DNA of 64,000 nucleotides from Dryomyza anilis (GCA_951804985.1 OX638130.1:103614040-103678039), one strand, 5' to 3'. Positions 35,501 to 46,384 are shown, counted from the first letter of the stretch. The notes: generated from the sequence alone by a model not told the origin. Program-made: numbers and translations.

Positions 35501-38074
35501 TCCATTCGGTCAAACGTCCATTCGTCCAAATGGCTTTCGGTCAAACTTCTATTCGGCCAAATGTCCATTCGGGCAAACGGCCATTCGGTCCAACGTCCAT
35601 TCGGGCAAACGGTCATTCGGTCAAACGTCCATTCGGGCAAACGTACAATTCGGGAAAACGTACAATTCAGGCAAACGGTTTTCGAGCAAACGGCTTCGAG
35701 CAAATGGCTTTCGAGCAAATGGCTTTCGGTGAACTGTCTAGGTACGATCTTTGCCAATCAAAACAAATTTTTAAAAAATTGTTTACAAGATTCCTTGAAC
35801 ATTTTTAGGTTTATTTATCATTACCGCGGCTGTAATTAAAAAAATAATAATTGCCACGGTACTTTAAATGGACGGCAAATGACCAAATAAAGAATATATT
35901 TTTTAGAGGGGTTTCTTGAGAGGGCCTAAAAATAGAGTACTGAATATCGACCGAAACAGTTTTTCTATTTTTGGAGGAAACCATGAGATCTTTTCGTCAA
36001 TTTTTTTATTCGATCACACATATATCATTATTGCGCAGAGTACTGTCTTTTATTTTTTATTCTTGGTGCATTTTTCGTATTATACAAAAAACGTACTTGT
36101 TGAAACGAGTTGCGTTGGTAAGTTATTGATTTTTGTGGGGTACAGAGGATCAAATTGCGAAAAACAATTTGTTTCGTCACTTTAGACGTGGGCGTGACAA
36201 TTTTTAATTTTATTTTTGGAACAGGAATAATAACTGACGATAGATAGGAAGCTATCGTCAATATTGACATCGAAATCGTTCGTTGGCGACATATAGCAAA
36301 CGCACAATTTGACTACGTCATATTGTGAAAACTTTCTCACAAAAGTCAGACAAATTCTGGACGATTTTCGTCGATCGACAACATACAGCATAAGGCTGTT
36401 AGTTTTTTTCTATCACGTAGCATTTTTTTTTAGAAAAATCGGCTAAAACGGATATTATTCAGTAATTTATCTGTAAAATATATAAGCATTTTAAATTTAA
36501 CCAGTTTTTGACGGAAACTAGGGTATAATTTTTACAGCATACGCAGAGGATACGAAATAAATCTTCTTAATATTTCTCTTCAAATTTATATTTTCGAGTA
36601 ATGAACTGAATGTCGATGAAGATTAATTCTGTAATGCACTCTCTAAAATATGACAATATATGTTAAAATGTGAACTTAAGATTTTTCTCTAATTCTCCAA
36701 TTACAAAAATATGTATATGTGATTACTATTGCTAGGATTCCGATGCAAATGTATGTTTTTTCTGTACAACTTTAGAACGAAATGGATAAAATAAGTTTAT
36801 GAATCAAGCAATTTCCTGAATGTGGCATTCAAATGTTAGTGCATATTTTTGCATATTTTGCATGTTTTTTCATGTTTTTACTTAAATGTTTTTGTGCATA
36901 TTTTTTCGTTTTTTTCCATTTTGCACACTAATTTATTTATCGCAATAAAGGATAAAAAGGAATACACAAATTGAGTATTAATTTTGTTATATCATATTTC
37001 TATAGCTCAAATTATTTACAAGTATCGGAGATACATCAATTTGTTTTTAACGTTTAAAGAGTAAAAAAAAAATTGTCTCATGGATACCATGTATCTCCAT
37101 GGCAATAGTACGCCGCATATCACCCGCGATTCAAAATGTTTGCAGGGTACTAATTAGTTTATTTGATTCACAGAAATTCATATTAATGAAAATGAATGAC
37201 AAATTAATAGAAATGTTTGTACTAAATCAATTTTTACTTGTCAGCTTTACTGACGTCACCCTAAACGCTTGATAAGCACAAAAACAAAATAATATTGCCT
37301 CCTGGTATCAGCAGCTAACTAACTGGGTATCTTTATGGTACTCGAGCTTAAATTGCATATATAAAAAATAATTAAAATAATATATATGATAATATGAGCA
37401 AATGCATAACTTATGAAGTGAAATGCTTTAATTAAAAAAAAGAAGAGCCAATTAATCAAATATTAGAAATAACAGTAACTAAAAACTAATACAACATACC
37501 TGTCCAAAGCCATTGGCAAGCACCTTTTTGTAAATATTAAAAAGGTTGCCAGTAAATTCATCAACTTTAATAGTTTCCGCCAGTGTGGTGGTGAGAAACT
37601 CCTCATCGTGTGCGACATTGTGCATTAGACGATTAAGAATAGGCTGCAGGCCGACAGCTTTTTCAAATTCATGACGTGGAAATGATGTAGGCGTCAGAAC
37701 GAAGGGCGCGAACTGCAGCACAGAACAATGAGTGTATTTATGAATCAGTTAAATGCATATTATGTAATATATATTAATATCATAAGGCGGAAATCAACGC
37801 AGGGGTCGTAATAAGAGATTTCTTTAAATTAAGTTTTATTTATAGAACTTTGACTGATAAGATTTTAGTAAACTATTCACAAACGACCCCTTGTTTTATA
37901 AATTTTTTCCCAAAAAGTTACATTTAACGAATCCGCACTAAAGTTGGCCTTTGAACGCATAGCGGCGCCATGCATGATGGCCCAGTCCTTGGCCTTGGCA
38001 GCAACATCATGCAGCAACAGTGGCTCGATGGGCAGCGGTATGCATTGCTCCAGCGTTGGGGGACACTCGGACAT
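26503..38074 (-). CDS. Gss: Glutathione synthetase (eukaryotic type), with alternative third exons
   Basis: Minus-strand exons: 38074-37922, 37712-37500, third exon 31160-30967 (3a) or 29969-29836 (3b), 29446-29404, 29346-29221, 27888-27776, 27297-27084, 27018-26848 and 26781-26503. All are GT-AG and phases close to 481 (3b) or 501 (3a) residues; human GSS has 474. The enzyme joins gamma-glutamylcysteine and glycine with ATP in the cytosol. Landmarks are GLLRSDY and QVEINT (substrate and Mg ligands E and N), YFRAGYEPGHY, ARYLMECSRAIKCPSIHYHL, GTKKVQQAL, FVLKPQREGGGNNVYG (ATP and Mg), SELGIFGV and EGGVAAGLGALDSPY. The start ATG at 38074 has the context CACCATGT; an upstream TTG frame is not used. 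Intron 2 is 6.3 kb in the 3a form and packed with transposons. A TTTATT (AATAAA on the coding strand) lies at 26405. D. melanogaster has a tandem pair, Gss1 and Gss2; which one this matches is unclear. Confidence 0.97.
27950..28400 (-). mobile_element. Decayed DINE-1/mini-me-like element in a Gss intron
   Basis: CCGACAGACGGACATCGCTA is followed by ACTGATCAAGAATATATAAA and a GTTACAAACGGCG tail, the same order as in the better copy at 56470-57298. Near 27960 GATGGCTAGATCACATGGG matches the GTCACATGGG opening of that copy. The microsatellite core has shrunk to GACAGACGGACA. Confidence 0.65.
29836..29969 (-). other. Gss: Gss alternative exon 3b
   Basis: The exon is 134 bases, enters in phase 0 and leaves in phase 2. 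The acceptor is CATTCCAG and the donor CAGAG|GTATTC. It encodes the usual glutathione synthetase segment: AYSLGLLRSDYLAHTNEGNA, then IKQVEINTVASSFGGIST. The length fits the family without insertion, so this is probably the constitutive form. Confidence 0.9.
30566..30816. mobile_element. 251-bp mariner/Tc1-like MITE with transposase 5' end
   Basis: The TIRs are long, about 55-80 bases (AAGGGTTTTTCAACAGGGAC at the left, mirrored at the right) and are flanked by TA on both sides, as for Tc1/mariner insertions. Between them at 30671 an ATG opens MERYTSQQRVEIIKIYYRNS. This resembles the N-terminal helix-turn-helix of many insect mariner-like transposases (MxRYTxEQRxxIVxxYY). It runs directly into the right TIR. 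The element is therefore a deletion derivative that lost nearly all of the transposase. It sits between Gss exons 3a and 3b. Confidence 0.85.
30967..31160 (-). other. Gss: Gss alternative exon 3a
   Basis: The exon is 194 bases with the same entry and exit phases as 3b. The acceptor is ACACTAG and the donor CAAAG|GTGCAG. It encodes the homologous block PISLGLIRSDLMLESKCKEL, then 20 extra, Lys/Glu-rich residues with CAYCCW, then KQVEINTIASGFGHLG. Using both 3a and 3b would duplicate the segment and shift the frame (phase 2 into phase 0), so they must be mutually exclusive. Compared with 3b it has GF where SF is usual. It has no stop and good splice sites, so it looks functional. Confidence 0.85.
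31344..31560. mobile_element. 217-bp TA-flanked MITE with CAGTGTGTGACA termini
   Basis: The perfect 12-base TIRs CAGTGTGTGACA/TGTCACACACTG are bordered by TA on both sides, the Tc1/mariner signature. The interior is AT-rich with no frame. It lies in the Gss intron just upstream of exon 3a. Confidence 0.8.
31604..31676. repeat. 15-bp minisatellite, GTGTAAATGTATGTG-like
   Basis: About five units of roughly 15 bases (TGTATGTAGTGTAAA, TGTGTGTGGTGTAAA, TGTATGTGGAGTAAA, TGTATGAGGAGTAAA) lie in a Gss intron. The minus-strand frames over it are low-complexity artefacts. Confidence 0.85.
32668..33193. mobile_element. 526-bp TIR element, ATGCCCGATTTACATTGTA termini
   Basis: Nineteen-base TIRs are exact at both ends (ATGCCCGATTTACATTGTA and its reverse complement at 33175-33193). 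The left 140 bases match the dispersed repeat at 4920-5062. No coding frame of note. Flanks do not show an unambiguous duplication. Confidence 0.83.
33391..34569. mobile_element. TIR element CAATCCCAATAAAC, body of reiterated ACGTAAATACGG motifs
   Basis: The left terminus CAATCCCAATAAAC and the right terminus GTTTATTGGGATTG are exact inverses. Inside, words such as TACGTAAT, CGTAAATACGG, TACGGTACGT and TTACGTGC recur in both orientations throughout. No transposase is seen. A SINE (34052-34358) has inserted into it. Another element with similar reiterated architecture lies at 45478-46191. Confidence 0.72.
34052..34358 (+). mobile_element. tRNA-derived SINE, copy 1
   Basis: The 5' part looks like a tRNA: GCGGTAGCTCAGTGGTTAG contains an A box (TAGCTCAGTGG) and GGTTCAAGCCT a B box, the internal RNA polymerase III promoter. 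About 235 unrelated bases follow and end GCGCCAAAC(TATT/ATT)n, a trinucleotide tail. ATAAGTTCC occurs immediately before (34043-34051) and after (34359-34367) as a target-site duplication. The copy at 58131-58434 shows the same full layout. Retroposed in trans by a LINE, by family rule. Confidence 0.92.
34628..35738. mobile_element. Foldback element with inverted minisatellite arms
   Basis: The left arm, 34628-35160, is a tandem repeat of two alternating modules, GACCGAAAGCCATTT and GACCGAATGGACGTTT. The right arm, about 35400-35738, is the same array inverted (AAACGTCCATTCGGTC, AAATGGCTTTCGGTC). A 240-base centre with repeated CATGAACCCCAAAAAGGGGT-like words separates them. This layout, short tandem repeats inside large inverted arms, is that of Drosophila FB elements, though the sequence is different. 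The open frames of up to 225 codons across it are repeat artefacts. Confidence 0.85.
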
Positions 38075-40185
38075 GGTGTTGAATTCCGTTTGAAGGTCAG
38101 CTTCACAATACAATGGTAGTTTTGATAGAGTTTACAACACACAGACCGCGTGTATATGACTGACTAAATGACTGACTGACAAACTGACTGACTGTCTGTC
38201 TGTGTGCCCCTGGCTGTATGTCTGTTTGTGTTTGTTGCTGGCAGCAATTTGTAGTTGATCGATGAAGCAACCACTCTTATCGGCCGACACTGTGCAAATG
38301 CTTTAAAATGAATCAAGTTAAAAACATTTAGTATACTTTGTGCTTACTAACAATTATTTCACGCACACTTCATACAAATTGCTTACTTCGTTTTGTTTTT
38401 TTTTTATATTTATTTTTATATCTTTTTCTATTTTGCACTCCACACAGTTCTTTAAGCCCAACTGAAAGAACGCTCCTCTGTTTCGTTTGCTGTTGGCAAC
38501 TAACGATGACGATGTAGTTTGATATTGCTGGAGATTATCGTGGTTGGTCGTTGTTTGTTCGGCCACCTGCACCCACTAATTGTTTTTGTTTTTTTTTAGT
38601 TTGTTCTAGATTTCAATGTTTTTTTTTTAATTTTTGATATAATTTTCCACAAAGAATTTAAAGCACTTTATGATTAAAAAAAATACAACAAACTAATTAC
38701 TAAAATACATGTTTTATGTTTTCAGCCAAGTTCCTTCCTCCAGACAGTCAGCTGATTTATTAACTGTTTAAAACATTTTTGGAGGTTATGTGCATGTTTA
38801 TCAATTTGCCAGTGTCGCATACTTTTGTATTATTTTTTATTCTGAAAGTACGAAATTCTGAAACTGAATAATTCCTGCCATATTTCACCAATTTGTTGCA
38901 GTAAAATTAATATTTATTTTTGAAAAACAACATTTTTAAATCAAATCTCTTTTTTATTTTAAATTTTTTTAGGTTTTTTAAACATATTTTTTTTTTTAAA
39001 TTTGCAACACTGAATAGTGCGAAGAGATTTTTTTTCCCCAAATTCACATTTGGGGAATTATTATGGTACAGTTTTTACTATTGTGAACTTGGTTGGGGTA
39101 TTTCAAAAATTATTACAGAAATAGCAAATATTTGAAAAAATGGAATGTGTTACCTTTAATCGGGCATAAATCTTAATCTTGGACGAACTACACTCTTGTT
39201 TTATACCTATATTTCGACACAAAAGACTATTATACGAAAGTAACGACATATAAAACTATTATTTATATTATATTATTTATACTATAGCTATTGCGATTTT
39301 TTTATATTCAAAAAGCTATAAATTCAAATGGTATTGACAAAATTTTTACGCATACTCCTGTTTTTGTTTGCTCGGAATACAGAAAGAGGCCCTTAAATAA
39401 ATCTATGAAAGTAAAATATTTAAATAGGAGTCAATATATCCATGGTTAGAGAGACTAAAAGACGAACACATCATTTCAATTAAGTTTGTGCATGATAATC
39501 TTTCATCGCAATATACTATGGCCCAATATTGTAAAATTTGAATTTTCATGTATTATTAGAGAAAGCTAATTTAGTATCAAATTATGGCAGATTATCACTC
39601 ACAAACTTAAAATCAATTAGAATGAGATGAATTAGTATTGATTCCAAAAATATGCATGCGTATAATACTCGTATACTCCACCCAGAACGGGATTAATTTG
39701 AAAAACACCAATCGGAGTAATGAATACTTTCTCAATAAAAGTATTCGATACATGAACAATTATCGAATATAAAGTTTAGGGTCCCAACCAAAAATAAAAC
39801 ATCACTACCAGCTGACCAGTGATGCATACAGTAATTTAGGATAGGGAAAAATAAAACAAAAATTGGAATTTTTATTTCAAATTGGGCATTTAGTATGATA
39901 ATATTGGGCAATTGACAGGGCGGACAGAAAATTTTAGCTATATACATTTTAACTATATACTAAAAAGTACAAAAATGTCGATATATATACCATTCCACAT
40001 GCCTGCGGGAATTAAAAAAGTAGTCAACTGACCAGGGAACTAAATGCCCAAAATGCCCCAAAAAATGCAACACTGCTGCTGTTGTTGATTGTGTTGCTTG
40101 AATTCACTGCACGTGGGTTCTAATTGTCAGTCGTTTTTTCATTTAAACATTTAAAAGATATTTTTTATAAACTAGAAATAATAAA
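38075..40185. other. Divergent spacer between Gss and penguin
   Basis: The 2.1 kb should hold both promoters. 38075-38580 is relatively GC-rich with CTGACTGACTGTCTGTCTG runs and may be Gss 5' UTR. 38600-40100 is AT-rich; I see no gene in it. A GC-richer 60 bases just upstream of penguin (40070-40135) is a candidate core promoter. Confidence 0.5.
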
Positions 40186-43100
40186 ATGATAAAAGGCACA
40201 AAACGCGCACCAGAGAAGGCCACTCAAGGCGATGAGCCAGTTAAACGCAAGTCAGCAAAATTGGATACTAAAGAAAAAGGCGACAGGAAAAACCCATCGA
40301 AAGATGCAGCAGCAGCTACAGGCAAAACGGTGAAATTCAGTAAAAACACAAAGAAACCAGGCACCGGACCAAGTGCTGGTGGAGCTGTACCAAAGAAAGA
40401 CTTTAAACGTCCAGGCGCTGCTGGTGCTAAATTTGGCAACAAGTTTGCTGGCAAAGCAGGTGGTGCTGGTAAATTTGTTAATAAATTCGCTGGCAAACCA
40501 GGTGTAGGGGCGCCAGGTGGCGGTGACAAAGAAAAAACCGACTGGAACAAATTCAAGCAGGACAAGAAGGATGTAAGGCTTAAGCGCAAACAGTCAAAGG
40601 ACTCGTATGAGGTGGCCATTGAGGCTAAGAAGATCTATGAGAAACTTAAGTGGTAAGTGAAGTAGTATTGGATGCCACAATTTGTGTTTGATATTAATAA
40701 CGTTTATTTTTCTTTACACTTGCAGTCGTCGCACGGAGAAAAAGAGTGAATTGGTGCAGAAGTTGTACGATCTGCTGAGTGCCGATGATCTGCTGAAGAA
40801 GATTGTGATGGCGCACGATACAGCGCGTATCATTCAATGCATGTTGAAGTTTGCAGCGCCCGCTTTGCGTGAGCAAATCTCTGAGGTAGGTCTTTAACAA
40901 GGGCGAAACGAAGAGAGGGCATAAAATGAGTCTTGGTATGAGTTGTCTTGGTATGAAATATACATTGGTATTAGATGTCCATCGGTATGAGGTGTCTTGG
41001 TATGAAGTATCAATTGGAATGAGATGTCCAAGGTATGAGGTTGAAATGGGCGCGTGCCGTGATTTTTTCGTGTCACGCCCAGAAATTTGAGTTCGTGCGT
41101 GCAAATTGTCGTGCGTGCTAGTTGTCGTCCGTGCCTCAAACATCCGGAAATCGTCCATAATTTTTTTTTGTTTAGTTTCTACTCCAATTTAAAAAAGCTA
41201 TTACTTCCAGCATCTGAAAATAAAATTTCGTGGTATGCTAACCTTGTCTTAAAAATAAATTTTAAATTTTACTCATGAATTAAATAAAATAATTAAAAAA
41301 AGTAACAAAATTTGAAATATTTAATATGTTATTTTACGCGTTTTGCCTGCTTTTTCGTGTTTTCCGTGCTACTTTCGTGGTTTTGCGCGCGTTTTCCTGT
41401 GTGCCTGGAATTTATAGTACGCCCATTTCTAGTACGTGGTATAAAGGTATAAGATGTCCGTTGGTATGAGGTGTCTTGGCATGATATATCCGTTGATTTG
41501 AGGAGCCTTTGCATGAGATGTCCTCTTGATATAAGTTTTATTGGCATCGGATGTTTCTGTATGTCTTGAGATAGTTATATCTGTTAAGGACATTTTTTTT
41601 TAATATAATACATGAATTTATTCAATTAATAATTGATTCAATTAAGTATTTTTATTCATTTATATATTTTATTTTTTTAGAAACTTCTTCCCCTCGCTGT
41701 GGACATGTCCACCTCCAAGTACTCGCACTTCTGCGTGTTGCGCATGTTCAAGTATGGCTCACCCACCATCAAGAGCAAATTGGTCGACAGCTTCTTCGGT
41801 CACATTGTCAAATTGGCCTGTCACAGCATCTCCAGCAAAATACTCGATCATGTTTATCTGACGGTGGCAAATGCCAAACAGAAAATCTACATGCGTCAGG
41901 AGTTCTATGGTGATTTGTATAAACGTTCCAAGGATGAGACAGTGAAAGAACTAACGGACACCTACAAAGAGACCACAAACATGAAGGCCTCCATATTGGG
42001 TTCATTGAAATCAAACCTCGATCATGTTGCCAACAAGCTTTTGGTTGACAACTCACTGGTGCACGCTGTGATGCTGGAGTATTTGCGCGCCTGCGATGAG
42101 GAAAAACTGGAAGAGACATTGTCCATGTATGCGACACACATACCGTTGATGTTGTCCACCAAGGAGGGTTGCCAGGCGGCGATTATTTGCTTTTACAAGT
42201 CTACACCGAAAAATCGCAGAGTATGTTTGTTGAAATATGGTTTTATTTGTTAATTTAAAACATATTTATATCTCATTTATTAATTTCAGGCCATTATCAA
42301 AACCATTAAAGAGCATTTGGTAAAGATCTGCACGCACGAGCATGGCCACATTTTTATGTTGGCCGTTTTGAATGCGCTGGACGATACCAAGGCCACCAAG
42401 AAGGCCATCTATGACAACATACATCCCGAGCTGCAGACCTTGATGGCCAATCAGTGGGGCAGACGCATCATTGAGTGGCTGATTGCGCCCGGCGACACCA
42501 ACAGCTTTCATCCGACATTCATTGCCAGCATTGAGGAGGGTCTGCAGTATGGCAAAAAGGACAAAGATGTGCGACGCAAGGAGATCATTGAGCAAATCGA
42601 GGAGCCACTGGCAAGCGCTATAGCTGCGCAGCCAGAGTTTTGGCTGTCGAATAAACATATTGCGCTGGTGACGGCTGGCATCTTGAAGAACTGTACGTTG
42701 AAATTTTTAATTTAGTAAATTTTGTAATTAATAATTTTCATTTTATTTAATGCTAGTAACTGGAGAGCACTTTGCCAAGGCAGCCACCGCTTTAGCCAGC
42801 ATCATTTGCGCTGCTGACTGGCGCGTCAATGTCGATTACGAGGCAGCGAACAAGGAGAAGGGCAAGAAGACACACGACATTGAGAAGATTATTGCGACAG
42901 CAACAAAATTGAAGAAAAGCAAATTGGCAGCAAACAAAGCGTCAAGTGCAGTGGAGGCTGAGCAGGAAGAGAGCGCAGCTGATGATGATGATGACGAAGA
43001 AATTGATGATGATGAAGAGACGGTGAAGAAGACAAAAATTGTGGTAATTACAAATTAATATTTAGAATTAAAAAAGTTACAGAAATCGATATCCGTTTTA

Positions 43101-43706
43101 TTAAAAAAAACTATAAACGTTTAAAAAATGTATTAAACTGGTTTATATCGATTTGAAAACGATTTTAAAAACGACGTTCTGTGTAACGAATTAAATTTGA
43201 TTCGTTGTCAAATATTTTCATTTTGATCGAAAGTTCAAATGATTTAAACCATGACGAAACCTGCATGATTTCATCCGATAAGATTACAATCGCTTTTTAT
43301 AAAAATTTTCAATTTTTTTTTTTAATTTCATTTTATAATTTATTTGTTTTAATTTTATTTTATTTATATTCTTTTACAGACCGCTCCCATTGAAACCATT
43401 GCTGGCATCGAGGAGGCCGGTCTGCATGTTGTGCTCAAGAAAATCATCAAAGGCGACAAGGAACGCAGCGCGCAGGCGCCCTCAAGCGACACCTTTGGTG
43501 CGCTGCTGGTGCAACAGCTCAGCGATGAAACGCTCAAGCACTGGATCAGCGTGAATCGTGCACGTTTTGTGCTGCTAAATATTGTCGAGAACAATAACGA
43601 AAGCACCACAGAGTCATTGAAAACGCTGCTGAAGCCACACTTGCGGCTGCTGCAACAACAAAAGGGCAATGGCCCGCAATTGCTGCTCAAGAAATGTGGA
43701 TTTTAG
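40186..43706 (+). CDS. peng: Penguin / PUM3 (Puf6-type PUF nucleolar protein)
   Basis: Six exons: 40186-40652, 40726-40885, 41681-42220, 42290-42692, 42757-43043 and 43380-43706. All are GT-AG, phases close to 727 residues. The N-terminus is basic, Lys/Gly/Ala-rich and disordered, typical of nucleolar proteins (KFGNKFAGKAGGAGKFVNKF). Pumilio-like repeats follow from about residue 155 (LVQKLYDLLSADDLLKKIVM, HDTARIIQCMLKFA, YSHFCVLRMFKYG, CHSISSKILDHVYL). A CPL-type domain follows. An acidic Asp/Glu run lies near residue 590. The terminal exon ends in LRLLQQQKGNGPQLLLKKCGF. Family members bind RNA non-specifically and act in large-subunit ribosome biogenesis. The tail-to-tail neighbour is dodo, 185 bases away, as in Drosophila. 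Intron 2 holds a minisatellite. Confidence 0.96.
40917..41570. repeat. Minisatellite TTGGTATGAGATGTCC in penguin intron 2, two blocks
   Basis: Block one (40917-41035) and block two (41436-41570) consist of roughly 18-base units such as TTGGTATGAGTTGTC, TCGGTATGAGGTGTC and TTGGCATGATATATCC. The 400 bases between are unrelated and AT-rich, with CGTGCGTGC and TTTTCGTGTTTTCCGTGC words. Confidence 0.8.
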
Positions 43707-43803
43707 GACATAAGTAATTTTTTAATGAACTTTTTTTTATTATTTACTGCTATATTAAAACAATTTAATAGCGCATATTTTAAAAGTAATTGAAATACGT
43801 TTT

Positions 43804-43809
43804 AATAAA
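43804..43809 (+). promoter_or_regulatory. peng: Probable polyadenylation signal of penguin
   Basis: AATAAA 98 bases after the penguin stop, within the 185-base gap to the dodo stop codon on the other strand. Confidence 0.6.
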
Positions 43810-43891
43810 AGTTGAGAAAAGAAAATTCAAAATGCTGTGAAGATTTTTTCGTGTGTATTACTTTAAATTGTAGTTGGTTTTGTGGTTGCAT

Positions 43892-44546
43892 TCACTCTGT
43901 TCTTAGTATAATATGTAGGCCGGAATCGGTATCGATGATTTTAGACATTTTACCCACCTTGAGACTGAATGCAGCCTCCTCAAAAGGTTTTTGCATTTGA
44001 CCTAACAAAGAAAAAATAACTCAATTTAAATCAGATTCAGTGCGTTCCTGCTGCGTTCAAAAACTAACCTCTGCCAAACATGCCCAGATCGCCACCACGC
44101 TTTGCGGAACTGCAGTCCGAGTATTTTTGCGCCAACTCCTCCAACGTTGCTTCACCGGCGTCTATTTGTTTCTTATACTCCTCGAGTATGGCACGCGACT
44201 CCTCTTTGCTGCGCGTTATGTTCTCCTCGCGCCACGAGCTCGGTCGGCGACTGCCCTTGTGCTTGACCAGCAAGTGTGAGCAACGCACCTCATTGGGACC
44301 GGAGGCTTCTTTTTTGGCTGGCTCTGTGGGCGCATCCCACTGTGATTCCTTCGTGTAGATGTTCAGATAGTAGGTGAGTCCTTGTTGTTTGCATTACATA
44401 GAAAAGGCGAGGGAATTTTAATTAAAATCAATAATTCATTAGAAAAAAATCTGACTTTTTTATGGCATTCTTTTGATATACTGACCCGTTGAGCGGCTTG
44501 TGCGCACCTCCCATCCTTCAGGAACACTTTTCTCTGTATCAGACAT
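43892..44546 (-). CDS. dod: Dodo, Pin1-type WW-domain peptidyl-prolyl isomerase
   Basis: Three minus-strand exons: 44546-44486, 44380-44069 and 44001-43892. Phases close to 160 residues (human PIN1 163, D. melanogaster Dodo 166). WW domain at residues 6-39 with both tryptophans ([30 protein letters not shown]). Parvulin domain from about 52: [20 protein letters not shown] contains the phosphate-binding Lys and two Arg, [18 protein letters not shown] the active-site Cys, and [11 protein letters not shown] the C-terminal His. It isomerises phospho-Ser/Thr-Pro bonds in signalling and cell-cycle proteins, nuclear and cytosolic. The intron 1 acceptor AACAACAAG is pyrimidine-poor. Convergent with penguin. 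Confidence 0.97.
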
Positions 44547-44862
44547 TGTGTGCGTATGAATTTAATTAATTGAGTTCAATATTAATATTAATAAAATCTT
44601 TAGTTTTTGCAAAATGCAGCGAGTTTGGTGAGCGACTACGGAACGCGATAATTTTTCCGCAAATAGTTTTTGACACTTTTGACCAGTGTTGCACTTTCAG
44701 AAGATAATATAAAAAAAACGTAAGCCCTGCCATTTGTTCCGCATACACGATACAGTACAAGTAGAAAAAATAGCAACGACAAATTCGCTGATAAGTGGAA
44801 TGTAGTCAGAAAAATATGTCTTTTTCCAACCGTTTATATCGTAAAAACGCAAACCCATTAGT

Positions 44863-45162
44863 GGCATCCACACGGTACTACAAGTAGTACAACCAAGTTG
44901 TATGGGAAAATAACGGCACTATTTGTTTTGCGTCCACATGGTGCAGCCTACTTGACAGACTTGATTATTTCACAGCATTCAAGCAGTGGCGGTTGACCGC
45001 GATGGCTCATGCCATTGGTACGATACACACAAACGAATAACTCAAAAAGTTTTGACTTCATCCAACCTGTCGTCAAACGTTTCGTTCCAAGCATCCACAC
45101 GGTACGATTTTCGTACAACCCAACAAAGTTATACTACATTTAGTACCGTCTGGATGCCGCTA
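44863..45162. mobile_element. 300-bp MITE with GGCATCCA(C/G)ACGGTACTA termini
   Basis: GGCATCCACACGGTACTACA at the left is mirrored by TTTAGTACCGTCTGGATGCC at 45143-45162. The same terminal word (GCATCCACACGGTACG) also occurs internally near 45091. Frames across it have no recognised domain. Confidence 0.65.
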
Positions 45163-45477
45163 TTGATTTTAATGTGTTCACATTGCATATATAAAATGAC
45201 AATCATAGCAAATGTAGACTTTGGTTGAGATTTTAATGAAATATGTGGTATTTATTTGAAGAAAATAAGTACCATCTTCTTTAATATTATTTTTCATGTC
45301 TTATAAAATCTTAATACAAATCGGTAAGTAATAAAATTTATATTGGGACTTTCAAGATTACATATGTTTTCTAACTTGTTATGAGAGATACGCTACATTC
45401 TGGGTTTAACTTAATACAAATGAATGCATGAATGCTGTGCAATAAACGATGTCCAAAACCTAACTTTCCCAGCCGGC

Positions 45478-46191
45478 CAAACTATCATAAACGACATCGT
45501 AAATGACAGCAAATATTCGTAAATAATGAATAAAACAATCATATACGAGAATCGTAAATGATTCGAAAACGCATACAGTTTCGTTCTTAATTTGTCCAAC
45601 GTAACGAGGTATCATAAACGAACTAAAAACACTCATCTATGATAAATTTTCGATTGTTTATGATCGTAAAATACGATTATATACATGTTATTAACGATGT
45701 TTTTTGTTCGTAAACGAACTAGTTTTTAATATTTTTTACGATTAAATTTTAATCGTAAATAAATAATCATTTTTAACTCTTTTACGTGCTTTTTCCTACT
45801 TTCGTAACGATACAAAAAAAAATTAAGTAAATGCATTTAAATTTTATATTAAGCTCCCAAATGCATTTACTTACTTCTTAATTACAGCAAATGATTTAAA
45901 GTTTTCAGCAAAACAATTTATTTAATCTTGTTAAAAATATTGAACATATTATGCATTTTATTAAATGAACTTTTGATTAGAAAAACAATAATAAAATTTG
46001 ACAATCTTATTTTACGATTTAAACACTCGAAAATTACGAGCCATCGTTATTTACGAGCAAACTATGATTGTTTTTTTCATTGACATTTATCATCGTTTTT
46101 TACGTGCAAAATGATCGAAATTTATGATTATTTTGAATCGTCAAATGATCGTAATTTACGATAATCATAAAAAATGTGTGTAGGTGCTGGG
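45478..46191. mobile_element. TIR element with body of reiterated ATCGTAAATGAT motifs
   Basis: The ends CCCAGC and GCTGGG are inverted. The interior is dense in CATCGTAAATGA, GATCGTAAATTACGA, TCATAAACGA and their complements. The style resembles 33391-34569 (short CCCA.. ends, degenerate palindromic repeats through the body), but the words differ. Confidence 0.5.
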
Positions 46192-46384
46192 AACTGGACT
46201 GTCACTTATTGTCTGGCAAGTAGGTCATGTCGACGTCCTAGAACTCTTCAACGACAACAACACGCAGTTGATGCCGCCTATAGCAATTTATGGACCCGAT
46301 TTAGCCGTCGAGGTTATGATTATTATCAAAAGGATATTTTTGTCCAAGCTAAAGCACAAAACACGTGAACAGCAAACAGTATAA
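46184..46384 (+). other. Unassigned open frame downstream of a TIR element
   Basis: The frame reads GTGLSLIVWQVGHVDVLELF and PPIAIYGPDLAVEVMIIIKR, about 62 codons after the element terminus, with coding-like codon choice (GTC GAC GTC CTA GAA CTC). An AG acceptor-like site precedes it but lies inside the element end. I recognise no family. It may be an old exon or transposon fragment interrupted by the 45478-46191 insertion. Confidence 0.25.

Noticed and set aside
34589..35839. Overlapping open frames of 225, 184, 174, 103 and 92 codons rich in SIRSNGFRSN
   Set aside because: They are translations of the inverted minisatellite in several frames on both strands. No gene context, and symmetric openness is expected from the repeat.
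38075..38113. N-terminal extension of glutathione synthetase
   Set aside because: The frame is open to 38113 but begins with TTG; the ATG at 38074 has a better context and fits the family start.
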